A DNA stretch of 64,000 nt from Adineta vaga. Its lineage: Eukaryota > Rotifera. This document shows, one piece after another, positions 15,001 through 27,300 of this stretch. The position numbers were made by a program, and so were the translations under genes. The stretch covers positions 3,844,001 through 3,908,000 of the forward strand of contig CP075495.1 of assembly GCA_021613535.1 (NCBI GenBank), written 5' to 3'. Below the pieces are notes generated by a model. It was not told where the DNA came from. It made no database searches and worked only from the letters and a program-made list of their open reading frames with translations. Each line of letters begins with the position of its first letter. The stretch's first letter is position 1.

Positions 15001-18000
15001 ATATTATCATAATATTAAAATATTTCAATGATTTTTTAACAAGTGGTTTTCAAGGTAATTTTCAAAAATTACGTGAATTGAAAATCTACAAACCACTTTG
15101 GGGTATTGCATCAACGGATGATAGACAACAACCAATTCAACAATGTTGTTCATTAGAAAATTTTGCACATGTTTATATTTTAAATGAAGAATGGTCGAAT
15201 ATAATTCGTCGTTCATTTAAACGAAATTTCTTTACCGAACAATTTCATGAGAAAAAAACTGTTCTATTAATGCAAAAGAAAATCGAACCATTAAGTAAAA
15301 TCTTTACACATATTCGTTTTATAATCCCATCGGATATGGAAATATTCATCCAATTATGTTTACCACATTTCAGAAAATTAGATGTTAGATCACAAGCTAA
15401 TCTATTGAAATATTTTACGGATGATATTGATGAAAAATTATTTCAACATGAAAAAGATCAATGTCGAAAACAATTACATGATCATTTAGAGATCTTTACA
15501 CAATTATCAGCAAATAATCATGAACATTCACATCGAACATCAAATGGCATTTCAAGATCATCGGTAAGAAATCTCATTTTCATTCATTGATTTCCTTCTT
15601 TTTTTGTTCTAGCGTGATCCACCAGAAATTTGTCCAATCTATGAACTTTACGATCCCAATATAAAAAATATTCGTTCCATATTAGGTGTTCATCATTTTC
15701 CCGATGAACAATTCCATACACCAACAATGTTGAAATTCCTTAAAGAATGTGGTCTTCGTTCTTATATTCCAACAGATAAATGTAAACAATTAATGGAATC
15801 AATTCAATTAAATATTAAACAAGAAGGTTGGACAAATGAATTACGTAAACGTTCGAAACATTTATATGAACATTTATTAATGAATTGGACACGTTATGAT
15901 AATTCAATCTTGGATTATAAATTTCTCGAACCATATCAAATGCATTTAGAAAGTGATGATCTCTTACAACTTCATGAACAATATACAAATTCATCGGATA
16001 ATACAACTCCAGCGGATCATTTTCGTCATACATGTATTAAATTAAGTGATGGCGAATTATTAAAAGATGCAAAATTATGTTGGACATCATCCTATTTATT
16101 ACCGGAATTTATTCGTCTTGAACAATTTAATGATTTTACTGAACAACAACAACCAATTGAACAAAATGCATTGGAATTTTTTAAATTAAATAAAAAACCA
16201 TCGTATGCATTAGTACAAAAGAATCTTTCAAATTTAGCAAAGAAATTCTCTCTCAAATATCATAAGATCAAGTTTGTTCTTTCTTTCATTTATTCAAAAT
16301 CAATTTTGATATTTTCATTTTGTTTATTTTTAGTAATAATTCAAAATCATCCCCAACAATCATTCCTCAACAAGGTACCGATGAAATTTTAATCACCGTA
16401 TTGAAAGTTATCTATCATTATTTTCAACATGAAATTAAACATGAACGTCGTGCAGATATTTATAAAGAATTAGAAGATCGAGAATGTATTTATTCTCGTA
16501 CACGTCGACAATTTCTCCATGGAAAATATTTTTGTTTAAATCTACCTATTGCCGATGAAATTCCTCCATTCTTATTTTCATTAGATCAAGATTTTCATGA
16601 ATATAAAGAATTTTTTCTTCATATCGGTGTACAATCGGAACCACAACCGATGTTATATGGAGATATTCTTCGAAAATTATCCAAAGTTTGTGAGCAAGAT
16701 TATTTGAATTCCAATGAATTATGTAAATCATTAAAAGCAATGGAATGTTTCTTCAAATATTTAGCTATTAATTCAACGATAAATTCACAAACAAAACTAC
16801 CTGGTAAGAACAATTTTCCTTTTCTTTTTCTCTCCTTATCGACGACAATTCGAATATTTTCATTCATCGAAAATGAATAAATCTCATGCTGTGAAAGTAA
16901 TATTTCACTCGTCTAGATGTAATTACCTGGAATACATTATATATTCCGTTTTCTTTCTCAAGTGATGAAGTACTAGAAATCGTTTTTGTGGTTTTCATTG
17001 ATGAAAAGAAAAAACTCCTACGCAAAGAAATTGAAAAAATTATCTAAAAGATTTGATGAATTTTCTTTCTAGGTCTATATCTTGTAACGAATGATTTTAA
17101 ATTAGTCAAATCTAATGATATTGTCATCATGGATGACAAGAGCAAACTTGATTATATGACGAAATTAGTTCATGATAAATTCATGTTTAATCCTAATGAA
17201 CGTGTTCTTAAACTTGATTCGAATCCATCGTCATCGACGAATTCAAAAAAGGATTCATCCATTACACATGTGAAAGATATTATTGATAAGATATTTGTTA
17301 GTCAACGTCCAGTACTTTTTACACAGAAATATGAAGAATCATTTTCAATAACGATTCCTGAAGATGAAGAATCTCATCGACAACGTTTTCTTTTCAATTT
17401 GGAAAGAAAATATAATCAGTTATTATCTTCACGTCATTTACATCGTTGTATGGCACGTGTCATTGCTAATCATGTTGCACGACAACAAAATCCAAAAATT
17501 ATCTCCATGGATGATGTAGAAAATCTTATTCGACAACGATTAACATTCGTCAAAGTTACATGTGTTGAATATCTTGAAACAAATTTAGTTTATAAAAAAA
17601 CTCAACAAAAAGTTGATCAATCTGTTGATGAAAAAGCTGTTTATTTAGTTGCAGAAGGTGAAGAAAATATTACATTATATATTAGTATGAAACATACCGA
17701 ACAACCGTATTTTACATTATGTCTTGCACGTGCATTAAGTCCATGTTTGGGTCTATCAGAATTACAATTAGATAATTCTGTTATGGCAGCTTTACTTGCA
17801 ACAACTATTGGTCAAATGTCGAAATTTTTAAATTTAGTTAATGTCGCAACAGAAGAAAATATTTTATCAACACTTAAATTACAATATATACCATCACCGG
17901 GTAATGTTTATGGTGATGATATTGAACAATTACAACAATTCAATATTGAAACACATCAAATTTTACCGGGAGATCTTTGTGTTTATCGTGATAATGATTT

Positions 18001-20072
18001 ATATATTTATTGTGAAGTTGAAAAAATAATCAAAGAATATCCAAATCAATCATCGAATGATCAAGATCATTGGTCATGGTCCAAAACGAATTCATCATCA
18101 TTAATGCCGTCCTATGTATTTATTTGTCGAGTGAATGATGCAAAAGATACTCAACGAATTGAAGCAGCGAATTTTTATGTTCTCGAACATTGGTCGCGAA
18201 TCTTTGATGCTGTACATACAAAACCTGTTGATGAACGAGAATCATCGAATACATCAACAGGATCAAGTTCAACGAATAATACACAAGGTAAGACTAAGCA
18301 AAAAAGAAAAAGATGATTCTCATGAGATTGAACATATCTTACGGGTGTATAATTGATTTGCTCAAATTGCTCTTGTTTCGTACGTAATATAAAAGTCAGT
18401 CTCTCTCTCTCTCTTTCTCTCTTTTTTTGTTTGATTCATGAAAATTTCTTGTTCTACTGTGCGTGTGTCGTCTCTAGGAAAAACTGGTGGTACAAAAGAT
18501 AAATACAACAGTGATAAATTCTCATCATCTTCATCAGCACGTTCCGAACGAAACAATCATGAAAATACTGGTTTTAATAGTGATCCTGGTTCAACAAATG
18601 GATTTGATCATTCGAAAACTTATCGTCAAACATCTGCTGATAGTGATTCATCCAGTAATCCAACAACTGATTCACAATCTGAATCTGAATCCACACAAAA
18701 TAATGAACAAGATGCTATTGACAAAACAGAATTAGAATTAATGAAAACCGAAATTTATAATGCTGTTCGACAAGCTTTTCAATTAACTGGACAAGAACGA
18801 AAGAAAACTGTGAAGAAATTATTATTAAAATGGCATCCTGATAAAAATCCCGGTCGTGAACGTTTTGCTGCTGAAGTTTTCAAACATTTACGTAAACAAA
18901 TTGATCATTTTGAAAACGATCCACTAACATCATTCTTTAATACATTTAATAATTTTCATCATTCACCATTTTCGGCTTCCGATCCGAAATTTAGTTGGAA
19001 TAAACATAGTTCAAATACAACGAAAACGAATCATCAACAATCACATACATCATCCGCAACGACTGATGATCGTTTTGGTAGTTTTGATAATTTAAATAAA
19101 GATGCAAACGATGAAACAAAACGTAGTTATCAAGATATACCAAATGGAAGTAATGCGAAAGATCATACAGATAATCATGATACCGATGGTAATTCAAAGA
19201 GTCGATTTAGTCCACATCGTTCATCATCATTCCGGACAGCACGTGAAGAATGGCAATATCGTCGTCAACATGGTTTTCAACGACGTCATGGATTTTTTAG
19301 TACAACAGAAGAAAATGCTGGAACAAGTAATTCTGGTGGTACAAATTCTCAAACAACCGGAGAAAGTAAGTAAACTATCATTGTCTTGCTTCAGTTTTGC
19401 TTCTTCTTCTTCTTCTTAATCGACACACGCACAGCATTTTCTCTACACATAATTATTAATTTTTTCCCTTTTTTTTATTACTAAACAATGATTCATTATT
19501 TGTTTGTTTTTTCTCATCGTAGAAGAAAGTCCTAATGCACGTCGAAAACGTAATTTTCAACAATCGGAAGCAGATCGATGGCTTAAACAAGCACAACATG
19601 ATTTAGAAAGTGCTTATAGTGATATGCATTCATCTACAGGTCAAGTTGCATACGATTGGGCCTGTTACAAATGTTATCGAGTAAGACTAATTGGTTTGGA
19701 ATGAAATAGATAATATTCATTTTTCTCTTTTAGGCGGCTGAAAAAGCATTGAAAGCGTATCATTACTATAAAGATACTGGAAAAAATATGACTGCAGATA
19801 TACCTGGATTGCTAATCGGTGTTGATAATGATGTAAGAGAAATCGGCTATAAACTATACAAATGGATTGGAGATCCAAATCGAATGCAATATCCAAATGC
19901 AGCACGATTTGCTAAAATTCCAGCTGAAGTATTCACTGTTTGTAAGTGGAAAATCTGTTCTTCTGCTATATATTTTATTTCTCATTTTTCTTTCGTTTAA
20001 GCTCAAGCGGAACAAGCTATTGAATATACAAAAGAATTATTGAAGAAAATTGAAGATATTATGTATCCATAA
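1..20072 (+). CDS. SACS: Sacsin (5' part outside window)
   Basis: Very large co-chaperone of the sacsin family, linked to Hsp70 work, intermediate filaments and mitochondria. Exons by phase: <1-841, 992-1467, 1593-2114, 8959-9918, 9977-10495, 10804-11613, 11684-12130, 12572-13816, 14641-15563, 15613-16271, 16334-16803, 17073-18287, 18478-19365, 19523-19680, 19734-19941, 20002-20072; together 3,469 codons plus stop. The first exons carry a SIRPT-type segment (TDYLCILSG, then LIRLPLRT), followed by regions resembling further sacsin repeats (LTSEQKLSLLKYI, LELLPLANNTF). Exon 13 holds a J domain with the WHPDKNPG motif, so the Hsp70-stimulating HPD is intact. The last three exons form the HEPN domain. 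Human sacsin is 4,579 residues, so roughly 1,100 N-terminal residues (ubiquitin-like part and first repeat) should lie upstream. PolyQ and polyN tracts occur near 9,620, 9,835 and 11,480. Identity is firm; exact exon edges were not checked against RNA. Confidence 0.93.
2600..2705 (+). CDS. Candidate alternative first exon 1 (MYRPTNY...)
   Basis: Short open stretch beginning MYRPTNYNNS and ending in a Ser/Arg-rich segment (SISPSARDRG). A good donor, G|GTAATA, closes it in phase 1. That phase fits the sacsin acceptor at 8,959, where the joined codon would be GAT (Asp), so it could give a sacsin isoform lacking everything upstream. Composition is Asn/Ser/Arg-rich and looks disordered. No homology was recognised. 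It may instead be a chance ORF or belong to an unrecognised nested gene. Confidence 0.3.
4176..4326 (+). CDS. Candidate alternative first exon 2, MGNTHC start
   Basis: Open stretch of about 50 codons starting MGNTHCARSSC and ending SPSNSISK before a G|GTAATA donor in phase 1. Gly2 with Asn3 and nearby Cys6 and Cys11 is the pattern of N-myristoylated and palmitoylated membrane-anchored proteins. The phase matches the acceptor at 8,959. If used, it would tether a shortened sacsin isoform to membranes (inference). The Ser/His/Lys-rich body matches no family I know. Without transcripts this is only a candidate. Confidence 0.35.
5099..5411 (+). CDS. Candidate alternative first exon 3 (MASSNNG...)
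   Basis: The longest uninterrupted of the four, about 104 codons, from an ATG in good context (CGAATGG) to a G|GTAATC donor in phase 1. The second half is an amphipathic, apparently helical region (HLTKEQISLHKDWFQDYL, then LDLQLFKDLLIENEEYL) and looks like real protein rather than noise. The N-terminal part is basic (SLKKRHISF). No family was recognised. The phase again fits the sacsin exon at 8,959. Confidence 0.4.
6734..7525 (+). CDS. Candidate alternative first exon 4, Ser/Thr/Pro-rich, frame break
   Basis: Begins MDSRHSYSATVPATDEHSS and stays open in one frame to about 7,100. A stretch of the same Ser/Thr/Pro/Asn/Arg composition then continues in the next frame to about 7,525, where GAG G|GTTCGT could serve as a phase-1 donor; the MDM1 gene in this window uses a GTTCGT donor too. 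The frame change between about 7,080 and 7,145 has no GT-AG pair to explain it. A one-base indel, sequencing error or decay is likely. The composition suggests a disordered N-terminal tail; no homolog was recognised. Confidence 0.3.
8506..8526. repeat. (GAAA)n microsatellite
   Basis: Five or so GAAA units inside the long sacsin intron. Confidence 0.75.
13817..14640 (+). other. 820-bp sacsin intron
   Basis: Second-longest intron of the sacsin gene. It starts GTAAGT, has a (GT)n run near 13,840 and a CT-rich tract near 14,460, and ends CTTTCGTAG. Phase 1 joins the flanking exons as a Val codon. A short ATG-led stretch at about 14,357 also ends at a phase-1 GT, but nothing else supports it. Confidence 0.6.
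18478..20072 (+). other. SACS: Sacsin J domain and HEPN domain exons
   Basis: Domain detail within the sacsin CDS. The J domain lies in 18,478-19,365, after a Ser/Asn-rich linker. Helices around LMKTEIYNAVRQAF and KKTVKKLLLKWHPDKN precede FAAEVFKHLRKQ. A long Ser/Asn/His-rich disordered linker follows and then the HEPN domain (19,523-20,072), which begins near ADRWLKQAQHDLESA. It includes DWACYKCYRAAEKALKA, the part of the fold that binds nucleotides in human sacsin. The order J then HEPN at the extreme C terminus is diagnostic of sacsin among DnaJ proteins. AATAAA-type polyadenylation signals lie about 780 bp downstream, near 20,847. Confidence 0.92.
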
Positions 20073-20976
20073 AAAGAAACAATCGATCAGTCTTCTTTCG
20101 TTCCTCATCTCTAGTCAAATGTTTCTTCTTCATCATCGTTTTTCTCTCGATTTTTTACAGTATGCGCTGGCATTCATCTTGTTGTGACGTATCATTTTTT
20201 CTTTCTGTGTTTTTTCTTCTTCTTGTCCTCTTTATCATTTTGCTTTGCCTAATACAACAATGAGAGATGGTCAAATCATCTCTTTTTATTTCTTTCTCTT
20301 TTTGTTATACATTATTTTTGCTGTTGCTGTTTTTTTTATACGAAATTTTTTTAGAAGTAGCAACATGTTTTTTATTAACAAAATGAAATAAGAGATGAGG
20401 GGAAATATCTGTACAAAAAAAGGTAAATTCATATTTCTTGTTTTCTTTTTTTTCGACGATTTTTTTGCTCTTGTCCTATTTAATTATTCATACTTTCTCT
20501 CTCTCTCTCTCTAGTTAACGTATACTAGTGATATGTTCAATCATGGAGTGTTTATCTTCTTCTACTACTTCGGTTTTGTGTTTCTTTTCATACATTGATC
20601 GAAATGTAGAGAAAAGATGCATGTTTGTTTGTGTGTGTGATTAGAAAAAAACAAAAAATAACAAAATGTTCTGATGGATTTTTTTCTCTTTTTTTTTCTT
20701 CCATTTATACGAGTGTCCGTGGTGATGATGTTCAAGTCGAATAATAAAAAATAATTATAGGAAATCATCGATTTAATTTCTTTTTATGTTTACAATCTAT
20801 GACTTATTAAGTAGATATTTTCTTATTATTGTATAGAAACTTGTAAAATAAATAAAAAGGAAAAGGTGAATAAAACGGATAAAAAATATTCGTGCAGTAA
20901 TATAAACGATTAAAATAATAATGAATTATAATAATTAAAAAAACAAACAACGAAGAAAAAGTTTCATAGTATTCGT
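20073..20976. other. Convergent 3' untranslated space
   Basis: About 900 bp between the stop codons of sacsin (+) and the giant Ig gene (-). It is T-rich at the left and A/T-rich throughout, with a CT run near 20,500. Several AATAAA motifs on the + strand (near 20,743 and 20,847-20,856) could end sacsin. On the minus strand only a weaker ATTAAA-type signal near 20,772 was seen. No coding potential on either strand. Confidence 0.7.
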
Positions 20977-21335
20977 CTATTTCGAATATTGTATAAGATC
21001 ATTCATTTGCACAGTATATCCATCGGGTGAATCAACAATTGGATTTGTTTGTGCAATTTGTGGGAAACGATTATAGAAAATAATTTTCACGACTTCAGGC
21101 CAATTCAATTTTTTTCCATGACCTAATTGATGTTTGGAATTTACAGATAAATAATTCGCTAGAACATTTAACAAACGTTCACGTTCTTTCATTTGATCTT
21201 GTGGGGTTTGAAATTTTTTATCTTGCGCCATATTGAAGAGAATATCATTAAATCCCGAAGGAATATCTTGTAAACCAAAATGAAGAAATAATGGACGAAT
21301 TTGTGTTTGAATTTGTTGAACTTGTTGTTCAGGAG
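20977..21335 (-). other. Unrecognised C-terminal domain of the Ig giant
   Basis: The last exon encodes 119 residues with no Ig features: a Gln-rich helix (PEQQVQQIQTQIRPLF), then FHFGLQDIPSGFNDIL-like and KERERLLNVLANYL helical parts, ending in NRFPQIAQTNPIVDSP and MNDLIQYSK. It reads as a compact, mainly helical domain joined by a phase-1 intron. I do not recognise the family. Other sarcomeric giants usually end in Ig domains, so this tail is unusual. Confidence 0.6.
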
Positions 21336-24300
21336 CTAAATGAAAAGATTGAATAATAATGTTCGTATTGATTTCAAACTACTTACTCAATCCAGTTAAA
21401 TTAATTGTTGCACTTGCAGATGTTCCTGGTTTACGTTCTAAATGAAAATATTTGCATATATACTAAAATCATATAATATATACCTGTTACTGTGACGTTA
21501 AAATTCATAAAATGTGTTTGTATTTTGTTTTTAACATTGGCAACATATTTTCCAGCATGAGTATATTGTGCATTTTTAATAATCAAACGATGATTACCAG
21601 TTGCCGAGGCTTCAAGAACAAAATGTTCGCTAGCTTTGATTTGTTGACCATCTCTTGTCCAAATGACTTCAGGTAATGGTGTACCTGATGCTTGACATTC
21701 AAGCGTACATGAACCACCTTCACTAACACGAACTTCAACTGGTACAGATGATTCATCGGAAACATCTATTTTATTAGAAATTTATATTATCAATTGAACT
21801 TGCTGCAAACTTACCTCAGTAACTTTACTGATTAATTCAGTTATACTCATAGCATTTTCCACAACAGCCTAAGGAAAAATAAAAATAGAAATGAGAATTT
21901 AACCATCAATTTCTCTTACTTTATACATTCCTGCATCAGTTAATTCAACATCAAGTAATTTCAAAATATGTGTTGGACCATCGTCAATCATAATAACACG
22001 ATTTGGCTTAGCATGTAATTGTTTATCATTATGAAACCATATACATGAGGGTAATGGTGAACCATTAGCAGTAACAGTAATTGTCACTTCTTGTCCACGA
22101 GACACATCAAAATCTTTTAATTTTTGTTGTGTAACAGGTGGTGCTAAAAGACAAATGAAACAAAGTTTTCGTTTTTTTATCTATTCTCACTCATTGTTTA
22201 CACTTACGAAGAACATCAATATTGATTTCAGCTGTATGCGTACCATATTGATTTTCAACTTTACATTCATATTTTCCTGAATGTTTAATTGTTGCTTGTG
22301 GTATAATAAATAGTGAATGTCCAGTTTTTTCATCAATTTGAATATTAAAACCATCTTTATTCGAAAGAACTTTGCCATCACGTAACCAAGTAATTGTTGG
22401 TGGTGGATGTCCTTTTGCCATACATTCGATTGTTAATTTTTCTCCTGTTTTTATTTGAATAAATTTCGGTGGAGCTTGAGTAAAGATAGGTGCTTGTTGA
22501 CCAACAACTCGAATAATTCTCGTTCGAATTGTACCTGATGTACTTGTGATAACTGCTTGATATTCACCAAGATATCGTTCATGAAATTGATGAAAGATAA
22601 TACGATAAGTACCATCTTCAGTAACAACTAATTCGTAATCAGGTGAATTACTAGATAGTTCTTGTCCGTTTAATAACCAAACAACTTGTGGACGTGGTTT
22701 ACCTTGTGCACGAATTTCTAAGAAGAATTTCTCACCAATTTTCGCTGTATTTGCTGCTGGTGAATCATTCAAATCGGCTAATAATTGTGGTTTTTGTTCT
22801 TTGACATTTAGTACCGTTTTAATTTCTAAATTACCACCTTTATTTTTAATAATTATTGAATAAGTACCTTTGTCATCCGAACGTAAATCATCAATAACTA
22901 ATTTATAAGAATTATATTCATCCGTCACAAGACGTATACGATTATCAAATTGAATTTGTTTGGAATCTTTATACCAAGTTACAGTATTATTTTCACCACT
23001 AAGACGTATTGGTATTTCAGCTTGATCACCAACATTATAATTAAGATTTGGTTCAAGTTTAGATTCCAATTTTGGTTTCGTATGAACTGTTAATGTTGTA
23101 CTTGTTTCAACTTTTTCAAGGCCATTATCAATAACAGCTGTGTATTTACCCGTATCAGTTGTATCTAATTTTGGAATAGTTAAAACTGTTTGATTAGGAT
23201 TATCTTTTGATATTTCAATTTTATGTTTAGGTGAAGGTTTAATTGGTTGACCATTGAAAAGCCATGTAACTTTTGGTTGTGGAAGACCTTCAGCTTCAAC
23301 AGTTAATGTTATTGATTCACCAAGAACACCGTCAATTGTGTCGGGTAATTTCGTTTTAACAACAAGTGGTGCGGTGACTGTTACTTTCACTGGTTCGGTT
23401 TTTTGTTCACCTAATTTATTCTTAGCAATTAATGTATAAGTACCTTGATCATCTTGTCCAACATCAGTTGTCACTAATCGACAAACTTTTGTCTTATCAT
23501 CATAGGTGATTTGTGTTTTCGGTGATGGTTTGATTTCTTTACCATCTTTCATAAAGATTATGTCAGGTTTGGGTTTTCCATCAACAATATATTCGAGTAC
23601 TAAAGTTTCGTGTTGTTTCAAATCAGTTTTATTTGGTTTTGATGATGGTTTGATAGAAACATTATCAACCGTTGTAACTTGAACGTTTGAATCGATTTTT
23701 CCCAATGGATTTTCAATATTAATACGATAATTACCTTCATCTTCGGGTCGAACATTTTTTATTTTGATTTCATATGTTGTTGAATCCGTTGGACTAGGAA
23801 CAAGTTCGTAATGATCCCCATTTAATGGTATTTGTATTTCATTTTTATATAATTTAATTGTTGGTTCTGGTGTTGCTAAACATTTGAAGAGTATTGTTGC
23901 CGTTTGATTAATATGTGCTTCACATGTTGGTTGTGGTTTTTGTAATAATTGTGGTGCTGTTTCAACTTTTAATTGGACAACTTCTTCGATCGGTGTACCA
24001 ACTGAATTTTCTAAACGTAATGTTATGGGACCGGCATGTTTTGGTGTTGCTTGATTGATTGTTAAGACACTTTTGCCTGTTGTCGTATCTGTTTTGATTT
24101 CGAAACCATCTTTTGGTGTTAACGGTTTACCATCACGTAACCAAGAAACTTTCGGTGTTGGATTTCCATCAAATTCACAATCGAATTGTGCAGGTTGACC
24201 TTCTTTCACCGTAACTAATGCTTGTGGTTTCTTTTTCAATTCCGGTGCTTTTTGAACTTGTACTTTGACTTTCTTGGATTTTACTTCGCCAACATCATTC

Positions 24301-27300
24301 GTTACAACTGCTTGATATTCACCACTATCTTTTGGTTTAGCATTTTTAATTAATAATGTATATGTTTCTTCTTCCTCAATAATTTCATAACTTTCTTCGA
24401 CTGTTTCAATCACTTCTTCACCATTTTTAAACCATTTTACTTTTGGTTTCGTACCACCAGCTTTAATTGTCAATGGGATTGTTTCACCTGCTTGAACAGT
24501 TACATCTTTGACAAGATCAGATTTCAAACTTGGTTTTATTTGTTGAACATTGAGATTCAATTGAACTTCTGCTGTACCAGCAGTATTCTCTACTTGACAT
24601 GTATACGTTGCTTTATCATCTAATTGTGTATTATCGATCAGTAATGCACAACTATCATCTTTTTCAATTGTTTTCACACGTTTATTATCAATTGTAAGTG
24701 GTTGACCATTCTTTAACCATTGAATCTTTGGTTTTGGTATACCTGATAATTTTACATTTAATTCAGCTGGTTCACCAACAAGAACTTGAATATCGTGTGG
24801 TTTTGTATCAATTTTTGGTTTCATGACAACATGTACATTACATGTAGATGTAATTGTACCTTGTGGATTGGTTATAGCAATCTTAAATTGTCCACCATCA
24901 GTTAAATCGACACGATTAATTGTTAAAGTTTGTGTACCATCAGGTTTAGATTCAATTTTTTGTTTCGTTGTCGATTTAATTTCCGTGTCATTTTGAAACC
25001 ATTTAATTGTTGGCTTAGGAATACCTTGACAACGACAAGTTAAAGTTAAATTTTGTCCACTAATAACATCTGTATCTTCTAATTTATCGATAAATGCTAG
25101 AGGAGCAGTAACAACAAGGTTTGTTTGTTCTTCTACTGTTTGAGCAGGATTCTTTGCACGTATTGTATATTTTCCTTGATCATCTTCTTTAACATCGGAT
25201 ATAATCAGACGAACTTCATCCGTTTTTTCATCATGTTCAATACGAAAACGTGATTTATCATCTAATGTCATAACATCTTTTTTATCTTTCAAAAATGTTA
25301 TTTCTGGTTTTGGATGACCCGATACTTTACATGGAATTATAACTTGTTGACCTTGTACAGCTTCAATTTTAGCTGGTAAAGAACCAATAACAGGTGCAAC
25401 ATGAACATTTAATTTTGCTTCACTCGTTATTTCACCTTCACTATTCTTCATAACAACTTTGTAAACACCTTCATCTGTTGGTTTTGTTTGTTTGATCTTT
25501 AATTCATAAACATTACCTTCTTTTGGTATAATTACTTGAAAACGTTGATCATTTGTTGCTATTGGTTTATCATTTAAATACCATTCTGGTTTTGGTGCCG
25601 GATTTCCTATTGATTCAATGGATAGAGTAACATCTTGTCCTTGAACAACACTTTCATCTTTTAATGGTTTACTAATTTTTGGTTGTGTACGAACATCAAG
25701 TTTGACATCATGTGTAACTTTACCAGCAGGATTCTCTAATTGACAAGTAATAACACCAGCATGTTTCGTAGCATCGACTTTTCGTAATGTTAATGATGCT
25801 TTCTGTGTGGGTGTATCAAATGTAATTGCACAGTCGGTATTAGGTGTTAATGGTTTACCATTTAATAACCAAGTTACTTTTGGTACGGGAAATCCGGACA
25901 ATTGTGCTTCATATGTGACATCTTTACCTTGACTAACAGATGCATCTTCAGGTGCTTTGAGAAAAACTGGAACTTGTTGAACAATCACTTTAGCTTTTTT
26001 CGTTTTAACGGTTCCAGCTGAATTTTCAATCGAAGCTTGATATTCTCCTTGATCATCAATTGTTGCTTTTGGAATACGAAGAACAGCAGTTACAGTTGTA
26101 TCACCTGGTTTTGTCGGTTGTTCAATAGTCACTGGACCAACTTCATTACCATCTTTGTAGAATTTAACAGTCGGTGTAGGTCGACCATCAACAAGAAGAC
26201 GATAAACAAGTTCATCACCGACATTGATTGTTTGTTGTTCCAAATCATTTTTCAATGATGGTTTTACTTCTACAAGAAACGAAAAAAGGAAATCTCATTT
26301 TAGAAAAAAAAAATCATTATTAGACACAAACCTTTAACAGTTAAATTGACCTTTGCCTCTACAGATCCAACTTTATTAGTAGCACGTGCTATATATGGTT
26401 GAGAATCTTGCGATGTCGTATCGTTAATAATCAATGTCGATTGTCCATTTTCATCATTGATTATTTGAATACGCGCATCAGGTTTAACTTCTGTACCATC
26501 TGCTTTATGCCAAGTTATAGTTGGTTTTGGTATAGCAGAAAATTTGACATTTAATTTAGCTGTCTCAGTTAATAAACATGATACATCAGCAGGTTTACCT
26601 TCAACTTTTGGTTTGACTAGAAGAATTTCGAAAAATGAAATCAACAAAATGAAAAAAAGAAAATAACCTACCGCAAACATCAATTTTAGCTTGTGTTTCA
26701 ATACGTTCTTTTCCATTATCAGCTACAACTTTATAAACACCAATATCAGGCATATCTGCTTTATTGTCGTTAATGTACTAACAGGACCTTTTGCATCAAT
26801 ACGAGTCTTTTGATTTGATTTAATTTCAGTATCATTAAAATACCTTTACAAAAAGAAAAATTCTAGAATAAAACTTTCCATAATCGCAATTGACATACCA
26901 AGTTAATTTTGGTCTTGGTACACCTTCACATTCAACAGTTAAAACACTATTCGAACCTTGTATAATATCTACATCATTTAATTGATTATTAAATTTCAAT
27001 GCTGCAGTAACATTAACATTTGCTGTTGAATCAACTTTGCCAACTTTATTTTTCACCGATAATGTATATGCACCAATATCTTCTTCTTTTATATTTGGAA
27101 TCGTTAATATACATTCATCACCATTACGTTCAATTTTGACGCGATCAGATGGTGACAATGGTTTTTGATCTTTCAACCATTGAATATCAACTTTTGGTCG
27201 ACCATGAACATTTGCTTTGAGAATTAATGGTTGATTAAGTGTTACTTCTTTATCAGTTAGTTGTGGTTCAATTCGTGGTGTTTCTATTAATAATCAGAAC

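Noticed and set aside
21815-21868. Donor at 21,815 (GAG|GTAAGT) for the short exon starting at 21,868
   Set aside because: It would give phase 0 into an exon that needs phase 1; the GTAAAG donor after 21,829 restores the frame, though the stronger-looking site could be used in another isoform.
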